A stretch of 64,000 nt of DNA, taken from Capitulum mitella. Its lineage: Eukaryota > Arthropoda > Thecostraca > Pollicipedomorpha > Pollicipedidae. The position numbers were made by a program, and so were the translations under genes. Position 1 is the stretch's first letter; the number at the start of each line of letters is the position of its first letter. Positions 32,673-61,418 of this stretch are shown here, one piece after another. Below the pieces are notes generated by a model that saw nothing but the letters and a program-made list of their open reading frames with translations, did not search any database and was not told where the DNA came from. The stretch spans positions 37,761,101 through 37,825,100 of the forward strand of contig CP099840.1 of assembly GCA_030062745.1 (NCBI GenBank). The letters run 5' to 3'.

Positions 32673-34227
32673 GATGTCTGTCGCCTGGAGGAAAAAATGC
32701 CATCAGCTCCTTGAAACATGGCCAGGAAATCAGGCAGACATAGGCGACAACTCTGCACACGAGGACGCATGCGAAGATGAATTCGATGGAGTTTAAAGAG
32801 GCGTTCATACTGAGATCGGGTAAGACAGACTTGTATGGAGAACGTATCGTAATAACATGTTTGAGGTGACTATGCTTGTGTAACTGCCTGTCACATAATA
32901 ACGAACGCATGCCTGTATCACGTTGTGGCTTAGGCACATGAAATAGTACGGTGTAGACAAAGAAACGTATGCACGGTGCGTTCATTTCCACAAAGAACGT
33001 TTTAATTTACCCTCGTTACCCTGGGCGGCTTCAATGACAAGCGAATGCATCTAATTGCTCACTCACAGCGCGGCCGGGGGCAGTGCGGTTCTAACTGGGA
33101 GCGGGCACGGGACGGTGCGCGTCACCACAGACGCCCGGCACCAGCTGGCCGCCATTGTTGGCTAATCACGCGCTCTGACAGGGTGGGAGGGCCCGCGGCG
33201 GAGGCAGGCGATACACCTGGGAGAGCACCACCTGCAGGCAGGGGCAGCTGAGGTGCACGGCGGTGCCAACCAACGCCAGACAGACTGCCAGCTGTCCGGG
33301 CAGGACAGCATGGTGCGCTGGGCGCTGTGGGATCGGCGAGTAATTGTTATCCGAACGAATCTCTGTGCCCTTTAACGAGAACGCAACATCAGCGGCGCTC
33401 CTTTGCGGGTTTCTTCTCAAAGACAGCAGATCGGCGCGCATCGGCGGCCGTTCCCAAGCCATTGTTGCACAGTCAGAGCGAACACTGGCTAGATTGGAAA
33501 CGGGGCAGACTCCTGCCCAAAACGAGACAATGCTGTAAGACCATGGAGTATTTGGCTAGATAATATCGGAACACTGGGTAAGATCCTGGCAAAAGGGGAT
33601 TTCGCGTCTACCCACGGTAACAGCCGAAAATGCTTGACGCGAAATTTAAAAACCAGCAACCTTCCGTGCAGGCGCTTGGAAGGTTGACACGACGCCGTTG
33701 ACGCTAAGACGCTATGCCGTGAGGACTGTTGTTCCGTACCTACGACCGGGATCTACCCGACAGGATCCTACCTCCAAAGCACGGACGAATTGGTATCGGG
33801 GTCACCCTCGGGTGACACTCCTCCGGTAGTCGTGCAGACCTCCGCGGCAGGGTGCCATCCTGTGCGAATCTCAGGTCCACCTCGCCACGCTGACTTTCCA
33901 CCACCGCAAGGCGATGAGTCACCCGTCTTCCGCCACCGCTTAACCCTCTCCCTCCGCTCCGTGGCTCTGTCCGCTCCCCCGGGCCGTCTCCCCGTCCGTC
34001 CGCCGCCGGTCACGTGACCGCCTGCAGCAGCCGGCGCCAATCAGCAGCCGTCTGCAAACGCGGCGCGCCGTCCGGCCGAGGCCGGCGTCGTCGCCGCGGG
34101 TGGCAGCGGCGCGCCGCCGCCGCCGCCGCCGCCGCTGTCCCGTTACCGCCGCGGCGGCCCGTCAGGCGGAACTAGGCTGGCGGCGGCCCGCCGAGCCAAC
34201 GTCAGCCGGCCGCCTGCGGCTGCGCCA

Positions 34228-34400
34228 GACCGGACTGATGGCGTCCCGGCCGAGCTGACGTCAGCCGGGGCATCAGTGCTGCGTCAGACCGGACTGGTGA
34301 TGCCCCGCCTGAGCTCACGTCAGCTGGACCATCAGTGCCACGTCAGACCGGACTGGTGATGTCCCGGCTGGGCCAACGCCAGACCGGTCCGTTCTCTGCC
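34228..34400. repeat. 59-bp tandem repeat
   Basis: Two full 59-bp units and a partial third, each starting CAGACCGGACTG and containing a GAGCT(G/C)ACGTCAG core. Confidence 0.7.
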
Positions 34401-35319
34401 AGAACAGACTGGTGTCCTGACTGAGCTACCTCAGACCAGTCGTCTGTGACCCGCAGGACCGAGCTGGAGACGCCTTGGCCGGGCTGATCTCTGACCAGTC
34501 GTATGTCGCGACGTCACACCGGTCTGGCTGTATCCAGACCAGACCGGACTAACCAGATGGCCGCCGAATTGTCAAAGCTCCCGAGAAACGTTCCGCTCGG
34601 CCAACAGAGCCGTGACGGCAAGCGCCGTCACACCAGAGCCCTTCCGCCAGACGTCGGAACCACGGGAAGTCCGTCTCGGTCCACCTCGCCTCTGTGTCGC
34701 ACCCTCAGCTGAGCACGTCCGGGCGAATGCTGATCAACGTTATCTTCTGAAGCGAGCTGTCAGCAGAAATGACGCCACATGGTTGAGCCTTGATTTCCAG
34801 CTTGCAGTATAGCTTGGTGCGCTACCAGCGCGCTGGCTATAAATGCGCTATTTGCGCTCTTAAGTTAAATGGGCAGTCTTACGAGTAACTGCGCTGGAGC
34901 TAAAGTTTTATCGGACCGACTCTGAGTGGCCAGCAGACGCAACATTTCCATTAGCGGCTGCCGCCGTACCCAGGAATCCACACAGCGGTTACCACTATCT
35001 CGGCACCAGTCGTCTGGACCGGTTCTTCTTGCTGTCCTGACTCATCATTCGCCAAACGCGGGATGGGAAGAGGCCTGGCCCACGGAGCGTCCCGCGGACA
35101 GGCAACTGTCGTCGCAGGAAAGAACCTTGACGTCAGGATTTGGCAGAACCAGCTTTGTGTCCACAGAATGCAGGGAGCCGTGGGGTTGCGGCCGCGTCCA
35201 TGCTTCTGGGATGGGCCGGCATGCTGCGCCCCACCACCGCAAAAGTGGACAAACGTGTTTACAAGTTCCAGCCCAGGCCCATGCAATGCAGCGATTCGTA
35301 GTCGTCGCGCTGATATGCA

Positions 35320-35530
35320 GCTGTATTATGTTCGCCCCGCTCGTGACAAAACAGGCCGCTGGGCTGCCCCGTCGTGACGGACCAGACTGCTGAGCTGCCC
35401 GCCTCGTGACAGAGCGGGACGCCGAGCTGCCACCCGCCTCGTGACAAAGCGGGCCGCCGAGCTGGCTCCTCGTGACAATGTGAGCCGCCGTGCTGAGCCC
35501 CCTCGTGACAGAGCGGGCCGGGCTGGCGCG
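35320..35530. repeat. Tandem repeat, about 37 bp, CTCGTGACA...GCCGAGCTG
   Basis: Five to six imperfect units built on CTCGTGACAGAGCGGGC followed by GCCGAGCTG. Produces repetitive but meaningless open frames on both strands. Confidence 0.65.
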
Positions 35531-35751
35531 CCGGACGACACGCGATACTATCGCGGTGGCGGCCGGGAGACGGGGGGCGCGCCGCGTCGCCGGCCGGATG
35601 CGGCGGCGGAGGCGGCGGCGGGCCGCCCTCGTCTGCAGTCGGTCGCCGCGACGTCACCACGCCGTCTGACCTTATGCGGCCGAGCGGGCCGCCGGTTTGC
35701 CCGCCTCCGCGCCGAGGCCGGCCGCTCTCCTGGCCGCGAGGGAGCACGGCG

Positions 35752-35807
35752 ATGGGACTGCCGGCGCTGCTGGAGGTGCTGGCGGCCGCCGTAGCCGTCT
35801 CCCCGCC
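35752..35807 (+). CDS. Possible orphan first exon with signal-peptide-like start
   Basis: ATG in good context (ggcgATGG) opens MGLPALLEVLAAAVAVSP, a hydrophobic leader, and runs to a GTGAGC donor at 35808 in phase 2. It lies in CpG-dense DNA. No downstream partner exon was identified, so this may be chance. Confidence 0.2.
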
Positions 35808-36330
35808 GTGAGCGCACTGACCTGCGGGCGCCGGCGGCGGGCGGCGGACGGAGCTCTGGCGGCGGTCAAAGCGACGTTCACATGCCGCCGGCTGCGGCGC
35901 ACGGCGCGTAATCCTCCAGAGCGAGGCGCTGTCACACCTGAACTGACTGGGACCGGCCGGCCCGGCCTCCTGTCCGCCCAGCAGCCAGGGCTCTGCACAG
36001 GCCAACTTTACGCAGGACTTTTTGCTGCTCCGTCTGCCGAGATCTGAAAACACGAAGAGTAATGGACCCACATTGGACACAGAGATGGGGTCCTTCTACG
36101 ATCTGGCGTTTTGTGATGTTCGAAAGAAGTTTGGCTCTCTGTGCAGGTCCCTGCCACCCGCTGAGGCGGCGGCCAGGTGAACCGCTGCACCTGGATTCCA
36201 GAGGCGGAATCAGGCGCGAGAACCGGGAGGCGGCGCTCAGCGGCGGGTCGGCCCAACCCGCTCTTGCGACACGCCCGCGATACGGCGGCATGACGTAGTT
36301 CCGGCCGTGCCCACGGGACATCCTGTGCAC

Positions 36331-38055
36331 TCCGCGTCCAGCTTCAAGGAGGCTGTCTTCTCATCCACGCTACGTCATCATCGGCACTCGGCGTGCCTTC
36401 TGACCCACGCGCGGAGTGGATTGTGATTCGACGCGCGTGCCCCGTTTTTCAGAGGTAATGCGATGATGAACCCATTAGTGACTAATGCGTCTGGAACCGC
36501 CTCGAAGGAAAGGCGACAAATCGGGGAACTGTAAACCGTACACACATAAAACGGATTTCTTAACAACGCTGAAACACTGGAGGCATTGTAATGGAGATAG
36601 AGACCACATACGCGTCAGATGCTTTGCTGCTGAATTTGTAACTTTCACCTGGTCGGGGATTCATGAAAACCTCCCTTCACGGTTTTTAAAATAACCAGAA
36701 ATGACAGGCGCGTAGAGACTCAAAACTGGAGGTGCGTTTCCATGCATCCTTTTCACACCTTGTGCTAATTTTGACCTAGGAAAGATCGAATAGGTCTATT
36801 CTCCCAAAAAATTAAGATGGAATGACATGTTTTTTTCAAATGCGTCCATGGCCATGGTCTTTGCCGCATCGAGACAACGTGATAAATGGAGCAATTGCGT
36901 CATGTCGAATTTTCCAAAAAAAACTGAGGTGATTATGACCTTAGGCCAGGTAAACGTCCTACCTTTCTACGTCTGTGGTTGAGGTTATTGCTCTTGTTTC
37001 TAGGTTTAGAAGTCTGAATATGCGCAGTGATGACTCTTATGGTCTATAACTGACTAACTAAGCTTTTCTTGACCTGCAACTATCGGGTCAAGTCGTCAGG
37101 TCTCGTTTTACACCAAATGTTCAGGTCAGCAAACGGCCATAATTGTTTGGTTTACAGTCGTGAAATGAACGTCTGTTACAATGCGTGCTTTCAAACCACT
37201 CGTACCTGTAAGAGCCGTACCTCCTGAGGCTGACATAATCCCATTTTACTAATGACGATCTGGTTTGACCAGTAGAAATTTTCTGCTTGTTTTCAACGCG
37301 AACGCTCGTTGTTTGTTCTCAGCTGGTAAGAGCTACACCCATACTCTCTTAATTCTATGCAGCTTGTAGTGCTTAGGTCCTTTTGTTTTTGTTCACAAAA
37401 ATAAAAGCCCTTTTCATAACGAAAAGAACTTCTGATGAAATGTTAAGGTTTGTTGTCGCTGCAGCGGATGCCGTTCAGTGCTCAGTGACTTGTTCCGTAC
37501 TGTCCCGTATATACGACCGGTTTACGTTATATATGTTCCGTTAAGCTACGTTCCTAAAACGATCAACTTCGACCAGTCGGAACCGACTTAATGTGAAAAA
37601 TACTTTGAGATATGGATGCCACGACATGCCACGGGACATCACATGAACTGAATTTTCAGGATTTTACGCCGTTTTATTTCGAACAATGGCAGTGAAGTAG
37701 GTGGTGCGCCGGACACCAGAAACATGTACGACTTGCAGGCATCATTCGTTTGACCTAGGCTGACTTTGTCTGACCTTGATGCGGTGGATACATACTTAAT
37801 CTTCGTTCCAAACACACCTGCAGCATATTTACGGCAAAACGAATTATTATACATTCAGAAAAGCGCTACTACGGCCCGTGCAAAAGGAAGACATTTTTCC
37901 ATCATTTTCATCTTCGTTTGCAATGACCAACTGACCAAATTTGGCCCTTGTAATGCGGTGTATAGGTAAATAAATACTGCCGCCAACACTTTTGGGCCTC
38001 TGGCTCTTTGCCGCTAGCCATTTTGGAGTCAGATGCAAGGCAAAATAATTAACCT
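36331..38055. other. Non-coding region, no gene recognised
   Basis: AT-richer sequence with scattered AGGTCA/TGACCT half-sites. No ORF shows family similarity. Confidence 0.4.
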
Positions 38056-38218
38056 CAGGGGCGCAGCCAGGATTTCCTTAAGGCGGGAGGCAGAGCTCAG
38101 TGTGACCTGAAATCATTCGGAAGCAGCCGCTGGGAAGACGATATGCAATGGTTTTCGCGAAAAAATGAGGGCCTAAGGGGGGCCGGACCCCCCGGGTCCC
38201 CCTTTGGCTGCGCCGGTG
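38056..38218 (+). mobile_element. Small hAT-like MITE, 163 bp
   Basis: Ends are CAGGGGCGCAGCCA and TGGCTGCGCCGGTG, near-perfect inverted repeats. Flanks ATTAACCT (38048-38055) and ATTAACCC (38219-38226) form an 8-bp duplication with one mismatch. No coding capacity. A different family from the CAGGGGCGTC copies. Confidence 0.72.
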
Positions 38219-38412
38219 ATTAACCCTGCACCGCCTGGCGTGTTTTCGTATCCATTGTCACCCGGGGAGCTGACCAAAGGGTCATCTCAGGATCTAACCG
38301 TCGGATCTGAATCGGTCTACCACCAATCAATAGCCCGACTGGACTCAGAAAATTGCGATTCAGGAAATATTATCTTAGCCCTGATCATGTGACTGATGAT
38401 GTCACAGGCCAC

Positions 38413-38675
38413 CAGGCACGCAGCCAGGATTTTGCTCAGGGGGAGGGCCAGATGTCAGATTTCGTCGTATGCCACTGACATATAACGAAATTTATAGTAA
38501 AAGCAGCAGTTTTATGTAATTTGCCGCTTACTCAACGCCCAGGAAAACATAATATTTGCTTTTGCAACATATATATGATTTTTATTCCATATTCATGCGA
38601 AATCGCTGTATACCTAGCGTGGACCACTTGGCTCAGGGGGATCATGGCCCCGTGACCCCGCTGGCTATGTCCCTG
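38413..38675 (+). mobile_element. Related hAT-like MITE, degraded
   Basis: Starts CAGGCACGCAGCCAGGATTT and ends CTGGCTATGTCCCTG, imperfect inverted repeats related to the 38056 element. Flanks CAGGCCAC and AAGGTCAC share six of eight bases. Confidence 0.55.
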
Positions 38676-39104
38676 AAGGTCACGTAGAACGCATAACACG
38701 ACGTCGGAAAACCTGACACCGGTTCGCATGTACATCATATCATCGACAATACTGGTCTTAGAGCCTTCAACTGAGTATCTAACGAAAGGTCACGATCTTC
38801 TACATAAGAAATATATCCTAATGTTAAAAAATGTCGGATCAAGGTTAACCTGGGTCAGGTGAAATATTGGTCTTACTTTACCTGTCGAGGATCGGTACTT
38901 ACTCGCAGCCGATTTGATGCATGTCACAAAAAAGGACTAAGGTGGAATCTTCTGATGATCAGTTCTCATTACCTGCTTTTCATCCGGCCAAGGTCAGTCT
39001 AGGTTAGGTCAGATAAGGTTGCATTACTCTTCCTGCCAAAGAGGAATAATTATTTTCTGGAATTCTTAACTGCGTCAAGTACAGAACTGAAATGACATGT
39101 CGTG

Positions 39105-39494
39105 CAGGGGTGTCGATTTGTATTCTTTTGAGAGGGCCTTAGTCCGTGCAATGTCGATTTGGGCCCACCCAATGTTGGTTTGGGCCATTCCAATGATTTC
39201 TGCCGGTTCTAAAGGAAAATGAATAATAACGAAAAGAACAGCAACATTGGATAAGAGATAGGCAGAAGTAAAGAACTGTCATCTATCTATATGCGTATAT
39301 ATGCATGGGGATAAATGCGTTTTTCATTTGATAAATAGCAACAAAAAGCTTATAAATTTCCGTTGGTCAAAATGAAGTGGACTAAATTCGTCGAGAAACC
39401 CACATTTGTGGGGGGGGGGATAGGTTCTCGGAACCTCGCCTCGGCCCTTTACAGAATGACATTTACATATCATTTACAGAAATCGACGCCCCTG
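39105..39494 (-). mobile_element. hAT-like non-autonomous element, copy 4 (inverted)
   Basis: Starts CAGGGGTGTCGATTTG and ends ATCGACGCCCCTG, same orientation as copy 2. Flanks ATGTCGTG (39097-39104) and ATCTCGTG (39495-39502) form an 8-bp duplication with one mismatch. Confidence 0.72.
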
Positions 39495-39694
39495 ATCTCG
39501 TGACAAACAATCTGCTCTGTCTGCTCTTTATCGGGTCAAAATCAAACCAGGTCAGGACAGATGACCATTTTTCTCTTTCTGACTAAGAACAGTAACAGCT
39601 CTCTGCCGCTACAGAACGAATCTCCCATAGACAATGCTGCATTTCGTTTCGGTTTTGACATCTACCTATGATGTGACGTGACATGACCTCGCAA

Positions 39695-41702
39695 CAGGGG
39701 CGTCGATTTCTGTGATTGATTGGGGGGGGGGGAGCCGAGAGCCCGACAACCTAGCCGCCCGCCAAATGTGCGTTTCTCAATGGATTTCGCTCACTTTATT
39801 TTGACCAACGGAAATTTATGAGTTTTTGTTACAATTTATCAAATTAAAGATTGCTTTTATCCCCATGTAGAAGGTAAACCGGGGCAACACCGCCCCCTTT
39901 AGTTTTTTGGCATATATTGGAGAATATGAGCATGATATCGTCATGAATTGATGTTCAACGTGTAGTGCATTTAATTTGGCACAATACTGCGGAAAACCCG
40001 GGGTTTTAGACGAAATCGCTATTCACAGCATTCATTCTAGCAGAACGCTACTTTTGTCGCGGCCAAAAATGGCACGGGGAGCACCGCCCGGACGGGTGGG
40101 GAGTCAATGCTCCCCGCTTCTCTAGGTTCCCGAGTGGTTCTCCATCATCTGTAGACATTCAGCATGACGGCAAATCTCTGAAGCCAGTCCCATGTGGACT
40201 GGTAATTCCAAACGTATCACATACAATATCTGCAATGAAAATCCGGAGCATACGATAATATAAAGACTGTTGTATTTCTTGGCTTTCACCAATAAAATCA
40301 AGTCTGTCGGCTCACACAGCGCAAGAAAACGCTTCAAAGCACCTGTGAAACCTGTGATTAAAAATATAGTTTTACCTTTTCGGTTAAAAACCATGTACAA
40401 AAGTTTATCACGAGCTTGAAACCATGACTGTTCTACTTAGCTGCAGTAGAGGTCACAGCGGAAGCCTCCCGATGATGAGCCATTACTACAAGCTTCGTGT
40501 GTCCAGGGCCTGCAAGATTCCCAGTGTAGCCAGATCTCGCCTTTACCTCATCGCAGAACATACAGATGTCTTCTGTATCATCTTTGGGACTGCTTTTGAC
40601 GATTTTTCCTTTCTTTCCATTGTCCTTTTTAACTTTCTTGCTTGCTTCTTGCTGTGCGGACTCCGTCCTCTTCCCGTCACGATCCTTCGCTGCCAACGTC
40701 CTTTTGAACGGGGAGCTCGTGAGGATTGCCGACGTCCCTCTTCTTGAGCACTTTCTTCCTGGACTCTGAGGACTCTTCATGACTATGACAGGGGAGGGCA
40801 GGACTTGGTCAATAACCGATTCGTCTGCGCTATCATCTGCAGACTGCACAATCAGCGGCGAACTCGCCGCGCATGCTCACTGTGGCGCCGGCGCGCTCGG
40901 CGGCACTGCTGGTTTCTCTGAAGCATCCAGTGACTTTGGTGCTACCGATGACGTTGCCGATGTCGTCAGGCCGGGTGCTGGCACAGTATCCTCTGGAGTT
41001 GCATGCACGAGAACCTGGTTGTACCTGAACATTTCCTCGTTACGGAGGATCTTGTCCGGGTTGAATGGCGCGATGCCAGACGCGGCGGAGCCGCTGATGA
41101 TGCCGCCTGGGTTCCTGGTGACAGTCTCGTACGCTGCAGCGAAGATTCCTGCGATATCCCTGTCAGTGACACGACTCCCGGGATGGCAGTCGTGAAAAAA
41201 TTGCAGCTGCCGAGCCCAGACCTTCTTCAGGGGCCCGTAGACGGAGGCTGCAAGACGTGTGAGGAGTGCGGTGGCAGAGTCACAATGTCAATGCCGTTCT
41301 TCCTGGCGTTTGCGATGACGTCCATACTGATGTGGCTGGCATGGTTATCCATGGTCAGTTTTACACGTCTGGTCTGGGATGGTCCGACTTGTTCGATGAA
41401 ATGATCCATCCACTGATTGAACAGACTGGTGTTCACCCCCCCATTATCACTCACTCCACCCACCGTAACCAAAGACGCATCCCGAATGAGGTCTGGTGAC
41501 ATCCTCTTGCGCCCTCCGAATATCATCATCGTCGGGATTGCGACACTGGAAGCGCTGACGCATCCGATGATCGTCGTCAGTTTTCCTCGTCCAGCTGAGA
41601 TCACGCGGCCAACATGCTTGGATCCTTTTCTTGCGAGAACTTTCTTCTTCTGTTTTCTCAAAAGAATACAAATCCTCAAAAGAATACAAATCGACACCCC
41701 TG
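39695..41702 (+). mobile_element. hAT-like element, copy 5, interrupted by a pogo-like insertion
   Basis: The left end CAGGGGCGTCGATTTCTG is followed by about 175 bp of the family sequence, which stops near 39870. The right end (AATCGACACCCCTG) resumes only at about 41657. The outer flanks are a perfect 8-bp duplication, CCTCGCAA (39687-39694 and 41703-41710), so both ends belong to one insertion. The middle of the element has been replaced by about 1.8 kb of foreign sequence. An 18-bp unit at the right junction (41657-41674) is repeated immediately (41675-41692). Confidence 0.75.
39872..41655 (-). pseudogene. Decayed pogo/Tigger (DDE_1) transposase fragment
   Basis: Minus-strand frames encode pieces of a Jerky/Tigger-type transposase: GSKHVGRVISAGRGKLTTI, VSDNGGVNTSLFNQWMDHFI, LTMDNHASHISMDV (second catalytic Asp) and LPPHSSHVLQP, then after a frame break LKKVWARQLQFFHDCHPG and SGIAPFNPDKILRNEEMFRY, then a further displaced frame with CMFCDE. 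The N-terminal DNA-binding half and first catalytic Asp are missing, and the region of the third Asp is lost at a frameshift near 41225. Only one probable terminal region remains (GGTAAACCGGGGCAAC at 39874). Non-functional. Confidence 0.75.
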
Positions 41703-43916
41703 CCTCGCAATGCATTTGGTGAACCTTGCTAAAAGACGGATATAAATTTGCTTGTCTGGCTTGTACGACGGGCAAAGTCAGCGGCAACCTCTTCTTTCAT
41801 TCACAATGCAAATCATGTCCAATTGTTATCATATGGTCTAGTATGACCTCTAATGTTAACATGACACGGTTGTACATTTTTGGGGGACCGCTTCCTAGGT
41901 AAATGCAAACAATTCATGCATCATATTCGCGAACATTATCAAGAAGCGAAGCATGTTCGCGTCACAGCCCGAAGAGGCGAAGACATGCATGCAAGGGCTC
42001 ACTTATGACGTCATGTCTCCATAACATGATCTAAAATGAAAGTGTTTCAGATGTGAGAATATGCAAAATTGCGTAATGGACAAGCACTGAAAGTTTGGTA
42101 AGGCTGGCTCTAACGGTTCAGAAGTTATTCACTAAAAACCGAGAGGGTTGCCCTATCTGACACCGCTTCAGGCGGTGCCGGGTTAAAATTTTCCGCCAGA
42201 AGTGTCTTCATGTAATCTGACATAAGACAGCCCCTAGATCGTGCTGTGTGGTGATGACTACAGGATGATGACCCACATCGCCCAGGCCGGTGGTTATCGG
42301 TCACCCAGAGGGTCCGATATCCACCGTAGTCCATCAGTCTCTGACCGACTTCCATGCAACAGAACGTCTCCGTTCTTTCCTCGCTAGCCTGAAACGTTTG
42401 GATCATTGAATGTACGTAAATGTGTAATCGATGGTTTAGTAAACTTGGACTTGAAAGTCATGTTTTGACTTGGACTTGAAAGTTTGGACGAAATTTTCGA
42501 GATTCGCGCCGGAATGAACTTTTTACTGTTGTTGGTCGTATCCCCATTACATGCGGCCTTGGTATCCTCTTTATCGAAGTTTACGATGTTTGCTTTGCTC
42601 TGCTTTGCTGTTTTGCTTTGCTTTGCTTTGCTTTGGGACTCGCACTGCTATAAGCGAAGGGACACTGGAACATTTTGATGGAAATTTATAGATTTGGAAG
42701 TCTTTCGTCCCATCCAGCGATTTATGATTCCATAGATGCTAAATACAACGCAAAGAGCACATTTGTTAGCTTAATCTTCATGTAGTGTCGTGACGAAGAC
42801 GGCGCACACGGCATTTTTGCGGCGGTGCGCCGCTGTATAATATGTGTGCCGGTCTCGATGCGGCTGCGGATTGTTGCCATGCCTTTGACTGCGGTGTCGG
42901 TCACGATATTGCGATATTTCATAGTTTTGTGATTGTTGGTTCAATAACGCACTAGTTTCACTATTATTTCTTTGGAAATATAGTTAGGCCCAAGAGGTCT
43001 TCAGTTAGTTTCTTGATTCGAAGGGTCCGTGAGCAAAACAACACCCCCTCTCTTCGGTCAACAAGGTAGGGGTATGGGCGAAAGAATTGTTCGTCGCGCG
43101 TGTCATTGGAACACCGATGTGGGTCATGCTAGTTTCAGTGATACATACTTTAGGGGCATGATGGTATTTAAGGACATGAATTTATGGAAGGCATTAATAA
43201 AGAAGCAAGTAATATGTATAACAATAACTTGTTACAAAGGAGTATTTGGTAATAAGTGTGATTTGGCAGTATTGTGATGTAGTAAAGCAATTAAAGAAGT
43301 AAAATGTTCTTTGTGAGTCCAGATAATGAAGTTGTGCACATGTTTTGCTGCATTTGTCTTTTTAGTTTCCTTAATCAAAATGTCTTGAACATGCCTCATC
43401 TGGCTTGGCTGCTTCTGCAGTTTCATTTTGCTTCCCATAATGTGTTAGCTCCATGTAGGGATTTCCCATCTATGGCTTATGGCCCAGGTAAGCAGCATTC
43501 CAAACTGGTGTAAAGGAATCCTAAAGTCTGGAAATATCCATTTCTGCTAGCAACTGCCACTTGTTCATCTTGTGCTTGTGCATGTCTGGGTTTTGTGGTG
43601 CTGTTGTTTTTCAGACAGTTGCCATCAGGGGTGTTACTTGTAACACTTCAGTGTGCAGTGCAGTGCATGTCATCTTGAATGCTACAAGCAGTAGGTCTAG
43701 CAAAGCTATACTTTGCTATACAAAGGAGCATAACAAGGAATAATGCTGATGACAAAACAACAGTTTAAGAGATATCAGCATCATGAAACCTGTCTTGTCC
43801 TATGTGTTTTTAGTACTACTTTGAGTTGTTAAGTATGAGTTTTCATGGGTTTTTGACATGAAAAGGTTATCTTGTATTTACCTCATACCTTTGAATGTCT
43901 GATTTACAGTGCAACC
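41703..43916. other. Upstream region of YTHDC2
   Basis: No gene recognised. Contains a TTTGC pentamer microsatellite (42588-42636). A CpG-bearing stretch at about 42790-42920 is the most promoter-like part. The block from about 43300 to the first coding exon is nearly CpG-free. The upstream exon that must precede the 43909/43910 acceptor was not identified. Confidence 0.4.
42588..42636. repeat. (TTTGC)n microsatellite
   Basis: Imperfect pentamer run of about nine units. Confidence 0.8.

Positions 43917-61418
<17,502 letters not shown>

Larger units (their letters stand above)
32673..36330. other. Gene-poor GC-rich region upstream of the LRR gene
   Basis: Probably contains the LRR gene promoter (minus strand). 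34.0-36.3 kb is CpG-dense, like a CpG-rich promoter, and contains two tandem arrays listed separately. One possible signal-peptide exon is at 35752. Other open frames are strand-overlapping and repetitive. Confidence 0.4.

Noticed and set aside
42125..42406. 93-codon minus-strand frame
   Set aside because: No recognisable domain, no splice context; possibly an old repeat fragment.
43029..43277. 82-codon open frame upstream of YTHDC2
   Set aside because: No family similarity; short and without a credible gene structure.
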